Source of the DNA: Serripes groenlandicus
Lineage: Eukaryota > Mollusca > Bivalvia > Cardiida > Cardiidae
Reading direction: 5' to 3'
Length of the DNA: 64,000 nucleotides
NCBI GenBank assembly: GCA_031761405.1
Contig: JASEVX010000007.1
Location: 61,391,062 to 61,455,061, forward strand
Below the pieces are notes generated by a model. The model searched no databases. It was not told the DNA's origin and worked only from the letters and a program-made list of their open reading frames with translations. Numbering within the stretch: position 1 is the stretch's first letter; every line of letters begins with the position of its first letter. Both the position numbers and the translations under genes were made by a program. This document shows, one piece after another, positions 42,960 to 53,775 of the stretch.

Positions 42960-44250
42960 TTTGCAGATCTGATTAGTCTATATACTAAGGTAACGATATC
43001 TGATTAGTCTATATACGAAGGTAACGAGATGTGATAAGTATATATAGGAAAGTAACGAGAAGTGATAAGTCTATATAGGAAGGTAAGGAGAAGTGATAAG
43101 TATATATAGGAAGGTAAGGAGAAGTGATAAGTCTATATAGGAAGGTAACGATATATGATTAGTCTATATACGAAGGTAACGAGATGTGATAAGTATATAT
43201 AGGAAAGTAACGAGAAGTGATAAGTCTATATAGGAAGGTAACGAGAAGTGATAAGTCTATATAGGAAGGTAAGGAGAAGTGATAAGTTTATATAGGAAGG
43301 TAAGGAGAAGTGATAAGTCTATATAGGAAGGTAACGATATCTGATTAGTCTATATAGGAAGGTAACGAGATGTGATAAGTATATATAGGAAAGTAACGAG
43401 AAGTGATAAGTCTATATAGGAAGGTCACGATAAATGATAAGTCTATATAGGAAGGTAAGGAGAAGTGATAAGTTTATATAGGAAGGTAAGGAGAAGTGAT
43501 AAGTCTATATAGAAATGTAACGAAATGTGATGAGTCTTTAAAGGAAGGTAACGAGAAGTGATAAGTCTATATAGGAAGGTAAGGAGAAGTGATAAGTCTA
43601 TATAGGAAGGTAACGAAATGTGATGAGTCTTTAAAGGAAGGTAACTAGAAGTGATAAGTCTATATAGGAAGGTAACGAGAAGAGATAAGTATATATAGGA
43701 AGGTAACGAGAAGTGATAAGTCTATATAGGAAGGTAACGATAAGTGATAAGTCTATATAGGAAGGTAAGGAGAAGTGATAAGTATATATAGGAAGGTAAC
43801 GAGAAGTGATAAGTCTATATAGGAAGGTAACGAGAAGTGATAAGTATATATAGGAAGGTAACGAGAAGTGATAAGTCTATATATGAAGGTAAGGAGAAGT
43901 GATAAGTATATATAGGAAGGTAAGGAGAAGTGATAAGTCTATATAGGAAGGTAAGGAGAAGTGATCAGTCTATATAGGAAGGTAACGAGAAGTGATAAGT
44001 CTATATAGGAAGGTAAGGAGAAGTGATAAGTATATATAGGAAGGTAACGATAAGTGATAAGTCTATATAGGAAGGTAAGGAGAAGTGATAAGTATATATA
44101 TGAAGGTAAGGAGAAGTGATAAGTATATATAGGAAGGTAAGGAGAAGTGATAAGTCTATATAGGAAGGTAAGGAGAAGTGATAAGTATATATAGGAAGGT
44201 AACGAGAAGTGATAAGTATATATAGGAAGGTAGTCTATATAAGAAGGTAT
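42960..44250. repeat. 31-bp minisatellite, ~40 units
   Basis: Unit GATAAGTCTATATAGGAAGG + TAACGAGAAGT, period 31. Variants TAAGGAG, AGTATATA and GATTAGTC recur in blocks, pointing to higher-order duplication. Minus-strand ORFs of (PSYIYLSLL)n type are shadows of the period. Confidence 0.96.
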
Positions 44251-44420
44251 CCAGTTCCCTGAAGAAGAATACTGTGTGGCGTCCACGTTTGGGAATCTTG
44301 GAAACACGCGACGGGATATAACTGATATACCATTGAAATCGATATAACACTAGATCCAATCACTCAATCAAGATAAAGATGTAACAAATCCCGTTTTAGC
44401 AAGACGCTATTCGTTTGTTT

Positions 44421-44859
44421 ACAATAAACAAAATGTCCTTGGCCCAGATTATTACTGAAATGTAATATACAAAGAATGTACTACATGACTCGAATTCAAT
44501 GGCCATCTTTGATTCCAATCAATTCTCTCAAGATTTAATTAATAGGAATACAAAGGTCATCCTCGGGTTCAGTGAAGCATTTTGATAGCTCACGGTGTGT
44601 TATGATTCGTTCCAGAGACGAAGCATTTTTACTGGAAGTTCGATTCCGTTCGCCAGCGCTAAAGTGCATTGAACGCATAGATGGTTTTAAATGTTGTCAA
44701 TGGCGAAATCTTAACCCTATTTCTGATACACGCGACGTTTTAAAGATGTTTTTTCTTGTTTTGGTTTCCACCCCATTAAACATCATTAGAGAACAAAATA
44801 GACACATCAGTACAGTTTAACATTGACATGCTTTCCTAAGTACAGTGTGTGTATACCAC
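44421..44859. other. Unassigned DNA
   Basis: No repeat. The 82-codon plus ORF 44572-44820 has no known domain. Confidence 0.4.
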
Positions 44860-45023
44860 GTGACTTTTACGTCACAAATGCTACGGCGATCTGCAATATT
44901 TTACTTCGGTTTAGAAGTAAAAACAAAGGTAACTTTTTTATTTCTTCATCAATTTAAATGAAACATGGCGCAGTCTACGCCATTTACAGAGCCCTATCTC
45001 CGGTTGTTAGCGGAGTTCGAATA
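44860..45023 (+). promoter_or_regulatory. Possible promoter and first-exon remnant
   Basis: CCACGTGACTTTTACGTCAC at about 44858-44877 combines an E-box (CACGTG) with a bZIP-type TTACGTCA. 100 bp downstream, AAACATGGCGCAGTC starts a 19-codon frame (MAQSTPFTEPYLRLLAEFE) that ends where family E begins. This could be a 5' end cut by the repeat; equally it could be chance. Confidence 0.2.
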
Positions 45024-45024
45024 G

Positions 45025-45285
45025 TGGTTTAATTTGGCCCGATTTAGTCCAAAATGACGGTAACCATTTTCGCCTGGTGAACTCTTTCTTGCATAATGCA
45101 TGCCCGCCCCCCCCCCCCCCCCCCCCCTATTTTCTTTGGATTGTTTTAAAGTTAGAGGTAACTCTGTTCAATGATATATGGTGTTCTACATGAGAAACGT
45201 TAGGAAAGTGTGACAATTGAGGAATGAAATTGGTCGATTTACATGGAAACAAAGAAGGAATTTATTTGGTGTTTTGTAACGAAAT
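45025..45285 (+). mobile_element. Family E, 5'-truncated
   Basis: TTTGGCCCGATTTAGTCC, AATGACGGTAACCATTTTCG, then a 21-C run (45107-45127), then TCTTTGGATTGTTTTAAAG and TTATTTGGTGTTTTGTAAC. Confidence 0.8.
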
Positions 45286-45445
45286 CTAGCCGCACCTTGT
45301 GATTCTGGTCTCACTGTGTCAGCACACAGTGTAGATTGTGGTTGGTTGGTACATCATAGTCTCACCAGAGCATCCACTGTTACATATTGTATTACTTCTA
45401 ACCGGAATTTTTGACAATTAAAAATGGAAATGTAGCCACAATAGT

Positions 45446-45675
45446 TTAACCCTTTCCCTCATATAGACGCTTTCTGACGCCTCTGCAGCAGAAGGCTTTT
45501 TGGAAACATAGTGACAACAGAAGAAATTGCTCAAAACGAGCAATTTCTCCTTATGACACAATGTTTTCCACTTTGAGTCATAGGTTATCCATTTAATTAT
45601 AGAGATTTTCTTCTTTTTGACAAAATATGTACAAATTCGTCTACTGCGGAATTATCGTATCAGGGAAAGGGTTAA
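45446..45675 (+). mobile_element. Family A MITE, full length
   Basis: TTAA both ends; CCCTTTCCCTCATATAGACG and CGTATCAGGGAAAGGG; centre AGAAATTGCTCAAAACGAGC. Confidence 0.92.
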
Positions 45676-46514
45676 AGTTGCTGAACTCCAGAAAATAGAC
45701 ATTATAGTCAAAGTTTTAAAACTGTTCAAAAGTTGTATTGGAATATTAGAATCATAATACTGGGATAAAATTATAGTAATAATGTCTTTTACCAGTACCA
45801 TAAACATCTAAATATTGATCGTTTATGCTACATTCTTACTGGGTAGACATACTCAGTAAGCCAAAATGTGTACATTGTCATGACTTTCAATGGACAGTTT
45901 TTTCAACATTTACTTCCAAAATAGTTTTGAACTATACTTATTACTTACTTTGTTGTCACTATTAGCAATATTTTCAGAAGTTTCAACATTTCATAAATTT
46001 GATTTCCATCTGGAGTGCATCACCTTTAAGACTAATATATGAAAGTATATAATAATATATATGACTTGGTGCTATACCGGAAAGTAAATTAGATCTCAAT
46101 TCGTCAGATAATGCTATTTTATGTCATTCATCGGAATGAACACTATGTAGCAAAAGGTCGTTATTTCGAATTTCAACTCGCCTAAAAATCTTTCCAGAGG
46201 TATGAAAAATTCAGAGACTGAGTGATCAGCAAATAATTGGATAAAGGTATGCATTGGAAGACAACCGGTTGTCTATTGAGAATGTAACGTGAATACTTGG
46301 ATCGACAGACAATGGACGCAAACGCACATAGACACGAGAACTGGTCGCCGTGATATGACTGTACCATTAATGCAAATGGTTTGACATCCAATCTTCAAAG
46401 CAATCAAGACGATACATACTGTGTGTAAACTATTTTCTTCTCAGAATAAGCATGTTCAAAACAGACAGCTGGTGGCCGTGGGAACGACGTTTGGAAACTT
46501 GACTCGGTTTAACC
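45676..46514. other. Unassigned DNA
   Basis: No repeat or gene recognised. 46312-46390 (GACAATGGACGCAAACGCAC ... GCCGTGATATGACTGTACC) is a faint S1-like body remnant in the plus orientation. Confidence 0.4.
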
Positions 46515-46744
46515 TTAACCCTTTCCCCCATACGACAATTCTGCAGCAGACGACTTTGAACGTATTTTGTCAAAACATAGAAAATCTCCATAATTGAATG
46601 GATAACCTATGACAAAAATTGGAAAACATTGTGTCAAAAGGAAAAATTGCACGTTTTGTGCAATTTCTTCTTTTGTCACTATGTTTTCAAAAAGCCGTCT
46701 GCTGCAGAGGCGTCAGAAAGCGTCTATATGAGGGAAAGGGATAA
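46515..46744 (-). mobile_element. Family A MITE
   Basis: TTAACCCTTTCCCCCATACG to GTCTATATGAGGGAAAGGG; centre GAAAAATTGCACGTTTTGTGC. Right TTAA changed to ATAA. Confidence 0.9.
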
Positions 46745-46963
46745 GACACCAATTCTACGCAAGTCAACATTCATGACCGCTGCGGTCGAACATCGCATAC
46801 CGATAACGCAAGTGACTGGTAGTTTACGACATAGTAGCCGCGCTACAAGGTAAAGCGACCATCGTAAGATTTATAATGGCTTGCATTGACGACCAGACTC
46901 CTTATTCGGCAACGAAGATTCTTAATTTGAAAGAAAGTCAAGTAGACTTTTGGAGACATTGTG

Positions 46964-47145
46964 GTTAACCCTTTCCCTCATGCGACAATTCTGCAGCAGA
47001 CGACTTTGAATATATTTTGTCAAAAAATAGAAAATCTCTTTATTTTAATGGATAACCTTTCCGGAACACCACCAGCATTGCTTGAGACAGTATAGACCCC
47101 AGATATCTGTGCACAAAGACATCCCAGAACAGTTTTATATGGTGT
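46964..47145 (-). mobile_element. Truncated family A joined to S3 end segment
   Basis: Half an A element (TTAACCCTTTCCCTCATGCG to ATGGATAACCTTT) is fused to the S3 block CCGGAACACCACCAGCATTG ... CCAGAACAGTTTTATATGG. Confidence 0.82.
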
Positions 47146-47375
47146 TTAACCCCTTCCCTCATACGACATTTCTGCAGCAGACGACTTTGAACATATTTTG
47201 ACAACAAATATAAAATCTCTTTAATTGAATGGATAACCTATGACTAAAAGTGGAAAACATTGTGGCAAAAGGAGAAATTGCTCGTTTTGAGCAATTTCTT
47301 CTTTTGTCACTATGTTTTCAAAACGCCGTTTGCTGCAAAGGCGTCAGAAAGCGTCTTTATGAGGGAAAGGGTTAA
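47146..47375 (-). mobile_element. Family A MITE, full length
   Basis: TTAA both ends; CCCCTTCCCTCATACGAC and TTTATGAGGGAAAGGG. It sits exactly at the TTAA that ends the preceding S3 block. Confidence 0.9.
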
Positions 47376-47644
47376 CGGTTGAATTGCTCATAACGAGTTG
47401 TTCTGTGATTTATAGAAAGTTCCATATTTATTTAGTGACTTACCATTTTCAATGTTTTTGAGTATCTTCTCAACGAGAAAAGCGTCATTCCACTTCCAAT
47501 AGGAATAAGCATAGTCGTTGTGGAAAAGCAACCAGTTCCTTGGAACAACTGTTGAATGGCTCTTAGAAAAAAGCTCTACAAGGCGTCAGAAGGCACAAGC
47601 CTTGTACACTCATTCGAGTGCAAATGACCGAATAATCCATGTTC

Positions 47645-47745
47645 GTGCTCAGTGGTCCTATTATGGTCCTAATATGGTCCTAATATGGTCTACTCTGGTC
47701 CTAATATGGTATAATATGGTCCTAATATGGTCCTAATATGACTTT
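47645..47745 (+). repeat. 12-bp repeat (ATGGTCCTAAT)
   Basis: ATGGTCCTAATATGGTCC-type units with one AATATGGTATAATATGG variant. Confidence 0.88.
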
Positions 47746-47840
47746 AATCTCGAGTTTGCAACCCTTCTTGTCCGAATGTGTTCCTGCTCTTTGACCATGT
47801 TCTAGATACAGGCCTCTGTAGCGCATTCCTTTGAACATAT

Positions 47841-48102
47841 GAGCCGTCTCGCGAAAAACAACAACATTGTGGTCTCCGCGTAAAGCATCGACCCGGATCA
47901 GCCTAAGCATGCCGCGCAGGCTCATCCGGACATACATTTTTCGCCTCCTATGGATTTTCTCTTTCAAGAATGATTACTCTATACCTCTATCCCCCTAAGA
48001 AGGAATGTATCGGACCGGATCAGTCTGCGCGGACTGCGCAGGCTGATCTGGATCGATATATTACGCAGAGGCCATAATGTTGGTTTTCTCACGGGACGGC
48101 TC
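47841..48102 (+). mobile_element. Family C element, full length
   Basis: GAGCCGTCTCGCGAAAAAC to TTTTCTCACGGGACGGCTC. ATAT on both sides may be the target duplication. Confidence 0.92.
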
Positions 48103-48109
48103 ATATTAT

Positions 48110-48568
48110 GGCAAAGGGATTCATTTCTCATGATGAGCAATATCTCATTTTGAAACAATTAATAAAAATACATTAATTAATCAAACTTTTATTTATAGAG
48201 ATTTGATAAATGTGTCCACGACTGTTTTCAAGGGCGAGTGAGAAGATTTCTCCTGAAGATGTAAACAACTTTTCTACGTTAAGAGACCTTGACATAAAAT
48301 GGCAAACCGAATGTCGCAGACGGCAAAATCGATAAAAACGGTCTTTTCCTAACATTTATGTACTTTTTACCATTTATTCATTCAGAACATACCTTTTATA
48401 AAAAGGGATTTGAATTCAAACGCAGTTATATGCAAACATTAAATTGTATACCCTTTTGAAAGTAGATAAAATGTTTCATAATTACAAAATATGCTTATGT
48501 GTTATTGGATAAGATTCATTGTCACAATGCTAAAACGCAATTATAAAGATAACCACTGATTACATTAC
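48110..48568. other. Mostly unassigned; A-like fragment at its start
   Basis: GGCAAAGGGATTCATTTCTC + ATGATGAGCAATATCTC at 48110-48145 is a piece of A. The rest shows no match. Confidence 0.45.
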
Positions 48569-48801
48569 ATCCTTTACTCCATACCGACACTTTCTGACGC
48601 TTCTGCAGCATATTGACTATAGAAACATTGTGGCAAAGGGAGAAATTGCTCATGAAATTAAGCGATCTCTTCTCTTGTTGTTTTCTTTTCAACGACATCC
48701 AATCACTTTTCTTTCATTTATAGATAGTTTCCATATGTTTGAATTAATGTTTTTTCAAGGTCGTCTGCTGCAGATTCGTGGTATGTGCGAAAGGTTTAAT
48801 G
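48569..48801 (+). mobile_element. Family A MITE, old
   Basis: CTTTACTCCATACCGACAC to GTCGTCTGCTGCAGATTCG and ATGTGCGAAAGGTTTAA. Confidence 0.72.
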
Positions 48802-48975
48802 AGGTTTATATCTTTCCGACAGTATTTTTCAAAGTAATAGGAATGTTTGAAAGAATTTATCGATTTCAAACATTCGATTGACCGGTTTATTGACGTATAT
48901 GATACAAGAGGTCTTCATTACATTGCAACCAGAGCAAATTTAGACAAGGCGTTTATTTACAAAAATGTGAACCAC

Positions 48976-49173
48976 CGAGAGCTCTAGATAAGGCGAATTT
49001 TTCGTATCCTAAAATCCGTATTTGACATCCAAACCCCATGTTGTGGGTACTCAAAAGAATCGTCTCAGTGAGACGATTCTTTTGAGTACCACAACATAGG
49101 GTTTGGTTGAGTAATACGGGAGATATTGTGGAGAAAAGATCAGTTTACATCCCCCTTATCTAGACCTCTGATT
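48976..49173. mobile_element. Family K fold-back MITE, copy 3
   Basis: Ends GAGAGCTCTAGATAAGG and CCTTATCTAGACCTCTG(ATT). Hairpin core 49031-49106 with one base missing in the right arm. Confidence 0.82.
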
Positions 49174-49179
49174 ACATCC

Positions 49180-49741
49180 TTTCTCTGATGACACCTCTAT
49201 ACCAGATAATTTATAAAACATCATGGAAAAACGAGGCAGTACGAACAATTTCTTCTTTGTCGAAATTCAAACAATGTTCCAACATGATATTTTTTTAAAA
49301 ATGATTGTCATGCTTTTTTTCCTATTAACATCTTTTCAGCGAAGGCTATTGATTGTACATAACGTATATCGACATAAGATATGCTGCATCAAAGTAAAAT
49401 CAAACTTCGGCAGTCGGGGACCCGATCAGCTCCAGATTAGATTGCGCACTTTGATCAGAATGTTCGATACTCATAATTCAAAGCGGACTTAATAGGATAT
49501 GAGAACAGTCTATCAAATCACAAATTTGGTGAAAAGTCACGTACTCAGTGTTAGTTTTATGTTCGACGAATTGATTGATTTGGGTATAATGCCGTTTTCA
49601 ACATTGTTTTATTCATATCATGTCGATAGCTTCACCTACCCTTGCGTTTCCTTAGGGAACCACAACTCCACACACTAGTCTTTCTGGCTTTCTGCAACTG
49701 GCTGACTTCACCTCATTGGGGAACAAAGAATGACGCCTGCC
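49180..49741. other. Unassigned DNA
   Basis: Short ORFs at 49223-49492 and 49642-49839 have no recognised domain. The second runs into an S1 head. Confidence 0.4.
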
Positions 49742-50520
49742 TAGTTTATTCTTCTCAATCAAAGGTCGAACAAATATACGGCGAACTGGGGTTCGACCTC
49801 ATAACCCCTGGATTGACAGACCGCGTCACTACCGACTGAGCTTGCGTTACTTCTCTATTTACCCTTATTTGGGTAGGATAAGGCTTATAGCGGCAAGGAA
49901 TTGCACTAAGCGATGACAGAGATGTATGGGGGAAAAAGACCTTGACTCGTCCAATTATTATTGTTTTTCTGAGAATTTTTTTTTAGATCAAGGATGAACA
50001 TATGTCTGACCTTTAATGTTATTCATATGATGCTACGAATGGCGCTACATGTACACCACACGTCGAGCATTGACGAACCGGTGTAGGTTCGTATCAATCT
50101 GCACAGCAACATATTCTGAGTTTGATCTGTAGTTTATTCTTGTCAATCAAAGGTCGAAAAAATATACGGCGAACTGGGGTTCGACCTCACAACCCCTCTC
50201 AACCCCTGGATTGACAGACCGCGTCACTACCGACTGAGCTTGCGTGGTTTCTCTATTAACCCTTATTTGGGTAATATAAAGCTATTGCACTAAGCGATGA
50301 CAGAGATGTATGGGGATAGAAAAACGACCTTGACCAAACCCGTCCAATTATTATTGTTTGTCTGAGAATGTTATTTATATCAAGGATGAACATTTGTCTG
50401 GACTTTAATGTTATTCATATGTTAATACGAATGGCGCTACGTGTAAACCAAACATCGAGCATTGACGCACCATTGTAGGTACGTATCAACCTACACAGCG
50501 ACGCATTCTGAGTTTGATCT
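49742..50520. repeat. ~390-bp tandem duplication with S1 heads
   Basis: Unit 1 (49742-50129) and unit 2 (50130-50520) both carry a reversed S1 tRNA head (GAACTGGGGTTCGACCTCA ... CTACCGACTGAGCTTGCG), then GCACTAAGCGATGACAGAGA, and end TTCTGAGTTTGATCT. Unit 2 has an extra AACCCCTCTC. Confidence 0.9.
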
Positions 50521-50591
50521 TTAATGTTCGCTAATAAGTCAGAGACACATTGAGAGAGTAAGCCTCTACCCGTATACATTTTATATTAATT

Positions 50592-50852
50592 GAGCCGTTC
50601 CTCGAGAAAACCAACATTGTGGACTCTGCGTAAAGTATCGACCCGTATCAGCCTAAGCATGCCGCGCAGGCTTACCCAGACAGACACCTTTCGCTTCCTG
50701 TAGATTGTCTGTTTCAGGAATCATTACGCTATACCTCTATTCCCCTGAGACGGAATGTGTCGGCCCGGATCAGTCTGCGCGGACTGCGCAGGCTGATCTG
50801 GGTCGATACATTACGCAGAGGCCATAATGTTGGTTTTCTCGCGGGACGGCTT
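50592..50852 (+). mobile_element. Family C element, full length
   Basis: GAGCCGTTCCTCGAGAAAAC to TTTTCTCGCGGGACGGCTT. Confidence 0.92.
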
Positions 50853-51099
50853 ATATAAACAGCGTATTATTGATGTGTAAACTAATCGTTGTCGTTACTC
50901 GTCGTTCGATTGAACACCTTTAAGGTTGATTTGTATATAGCACGGCTCGTGTGAACATCTGTGGCCAACGTTCATCCTCTTTTTCAAATTTACATTGTGT
51001 AGGCGTTCAGCAACTGTCACTTGTCTGCCGAAGAAGATCAATGGCGGTTCGAGCAATGTGGAGCAAGATTACATTGAACGTTCGTGTTTTCTAATCTTA

Positions 51100-51460
51100 T
51101 GCTATAAGACATAGTTCGATTCTTATTCAAATCTGTAGCAGATGTCTTTGAAAATCTTTTATTCAAATTATGGAAAAAATCTTTTATTGAAATATTGAAA
51201 TTACTAAATAGATTTCAAAACATTGTGGCAAAAGAAATTTCTCACCATGGTGTTTTTTGACTATCCACTCCCGATCCGGTCACGTCAAATATTCCGGAGC
51301 ATAAAACTGCCATTTCATTTAACACTGTCCCAACTTTAGACGCTTGTTGAGACAGCTGTATCACACAACTTTTAAAAACGTTCGGCAAAAGGATAATTTG
51401 CCCATTATGAGCATCTTCTCCTTTTCATGATTCAAATATTCTATTTTAAATATTAAGGCC
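51100..51460. mobile_element. Two family A relics
   Basis: CTGTAGCAGATGTCTTTG ... CAAAACATTGTGGCAAAAG, and CCCAACTTTAGACGCTTGTTG ... GGCAAAAGGATAATTTGCCC. Termini decayed. Confidence 0.5.
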
Positions 51461-51599
51461 ATCGGCCCATACTATAAACAATATTTGTATAGATTTGCCC
51501 ACTCAAAATGCAATTATGTGTACCTTTCTTTCCATGTTATGGTTGTGATGTCACAAAATATATAAAATGGATAAAAACTGGTGTAGATACAGATCAAAA

Positions 51600-52089
51600 C
51601 TAAATCAATGTTAAATGCTAAGAAAAATTGTAAAACATGGAGAATTTGATCGTATTGAGCAATTTCTTCGTTTTTTACAAAAACAGTTAAATTCTATTTT
51701 ATAATGGAACTTTCATTTTTAGATCATTAACAATGGTTTCATTTCGATTCGATATGTATAAGGATCTTCCATAGTTTTTCTTGAATCAGATCAAATCGTC
51801 GTCTGCAGATTCGATTATGTTAACTCGTTCAGCGCCAAAGGCAATATTGAGGTTTTTGCAAACAATACTGATTCAGGTGAGTCAGCTCGTAACGAGCTGT
51901 CTCACCTGAAATCAGCATTGTTTGCCTTTTAGTTATCAAAATAGTCCAAACTTGAAATCAGCATTGTTTGCCTTTTAGTTATCAAAATAGTCCAAACTTT
52001 AATTACATGAGCAATGGATACGCCCGATTTTGAACATGGAAGTGTCTAATTTAAACAATTTGGCGCTGAAAGAGTTAAGAAAGGGTTAA
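51600..52089 (+). mobile_element. Family A remnant interrupted by B near its right end
   Basis: CATGGAGAATTTGATCGTATTG, GTCGTCTGCAGATTCGATTATG, then B, then GAAAGGGTTAA at 52079-52089. Confidence 0.75.
51820..52078 (+). mobile_element. Family B MITE with an internal duplication, nested in A
   Basis: TTAA at 51820-51823 and 52075-52078. CTCGTTCAGCGCCAAAGGC to TTTGGCGCTGAAAGAG. GAAATCAGCATTGTTTGCC + TTTTAGTTATCAAAATAGTC occurs twice in a row (~46 bp), making it longer than usual. Confidence 0.92.
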
Positions 52090-52276
52090 TATACAACATT
52101 GTTGAGGTTTACGTGATACGTTATGGCGATTCTTACACGTGCATAACGAAATATAAAATGCGTTTCGAATCAACAAATGAACGGAAAACAAGATCTTATC
52201 TTAATTATTTTGATCTGTATCCGTTTCCTTTTGCATGCGCCATTTCCTACTACGTGATAGAAAAAAAGTAAGCAGC

Positions 52277-52835
52277 ACTTTCCGGAACACCACCAGCATT
52301 GCTTGAGCCAGTGTAGACGCAGATCGCCATACACATAGACATTCCAGAACAGTTTTATATGGTGTTTAATTAATTAACCCTTTCCCTCATAGGACAATTC
52401 TGCAGCAGACGACTTTGAACATATTTTGTCAAAAAATAGAAAATCTCTATAATTGAATGGATAACCTATGACCAAAAGTGGAAAACATTGTGGCAAAAGG
52501 AGAAATTGCTCGTTTTGAGCAATTCCTTCTTTTGTCACTACGTTTTCAAAAAGCCGTCTGCTGCAGAGGCGTCAGAGGTAAAGGTTGAACTCAAATTTTA
52601 ACATGTTTTCAGTTGTATCATTGCTTTTTCTGGGTAAGCTACAACAGCGAGTCAGTTGTAACGTTAACCCCGTTATAAGGAGCGTCAATGAGGAAAGCTA
52701 TTACGACACATTTTATCAAGTATTTGGTATAATAACCAGGTCCGGGATCGAACCGTCGCCCTCCCGCTCCGGAGATGGACGCTGTACCACTTCACCACTG
52801 AGGCTCTACATATCTCTAATGATTCCCCCGACTGA
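52277..52835 (-). mobile_element. S3 SINE interrupted by family A
   Basis: CTTTCCGGAACACCACCAGC ... TATATGGTGTTTAA before the A copy, then TTTTCAGTTGTATCATTGC, CAGCGAGTCAGTTGTAACG and the reversed tRNA head CCGGGATCGAACCGTCGCCC / GACGCTGTACCACTTCACC. The full order matches 56135-56417. Confidence 0.8.
52373..52582 (-). mobile_element. Family A MITE, right end eroded
   Basis: TTAACCCTTTCCCTCATAGG to GCCGTCTGCTGCAGAGGCG and AGAGGTAAAGGTTGA. The right TTAA reads TTGA. Confidence 0.85.
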
Positions 52836-53030
52836 GCTGAATTAAAAAAAAAAAAAAAAAAAAAAAAGAAATGTTGTATGAGCAAAATTTAAAAAAAAAA
52901 ATGTATGAGCAAAATTAAAAAAAAAAAATTAAAAAAAAAAATGTATGAGCAAAATTAAAAAAAAAAATGTATGAGCAAAATTTAAAAAAAAAAAAAAATG
53001 TATGAGCAAAATTAAAAAAAAAAAAAACGT
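52836..53030. repeat. A-rich ~30-bp repeat
   Basis: Units of an A run plus TGTATGAGCAAAATT, about six copies, starting with a 26-A run after the S3 head. Confidence 0.92.
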
Positions 53031-53252
53031 GTATGAATGCAGATATGAATAAATAGATCGTGACATATATGACACTATGACGAGACATATCTGAGCGACG
53101 CAAGGTTATGCTGCTGCGTGTTGTTTCCTCAACTACACAGTTTCACAAGAGTATTCACTGACCGCCCATATGATTCATAGACAGATATGTATCTTCTGAC
53201 ACATGAAAAGAGAAAAAAGATACAGCCGTTGCTTACTATTATATAATACATA

Positions 53253-53504
53253 TCGAGGGCTTGGCGTGAAACAGTTGTAACAGAAAACATATTTTGAAAT
53301 TCCTGGTTTAAGGGGCAATTTTAACCCCTTTTGTAAACAATGGAAATTTAGGTGCCATTGCTCAGAACGAGCAATGGCACCTAAATTTCCATTGTTTACC
53401 AAGAAAAATGATTTAACGCTTGTATAGACTTTATGGCGAGGTGATTAACCTTGATAAAAAAAAATACCAATTTTAGTTACAACCGTTTCACGCCAAGCCC
53501 TCGA
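53253..53504. mobile_element. Family G MITE, copy 3
   Basis: Same ends as copies 1-2, opposite orientation, TA flanks. Core AATTTAGGTGCCATTGCTC / GAGCAATGGCACCTAAATT. Confidence 0.9.
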
Positions 53505-53775
53505 TATATATATAAACAATCGTGTCTCTGTAGAAAAAAAGACCACTAGTTTTGCTCCAATTCAATGTAAATGTATGCCAAAGCTGATAGGCAATTATAC
53601 CCCTAGCTAATGGGTATGTAACCGATGATCTGTATTGAAAATTGTCGAAAGGGTAGTACGGTAAGGTTTCCTGTTGCGTGGCTCATTATATAGCCTCGAT
53701 AACAAGTACAAGTATCAGATATCTACAATCGTGTTTTCCTGTAGGAATACGTTGATAAACATGTTTACAGGAGAT

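Noticed and set aside
43939..44307. 122-codon ORF rich in Tyr, Leu and Ser
   Set aside because: Shadow of the 31-bp array.
52600..52660. Signal-peptide first exon (MFSVVSLLFLG then GTAAGC)
   Set aside because: The same sequence, with a disrupted ATG, is inside the S3 SINE at 56.24 kb, so it is repeat DNA.
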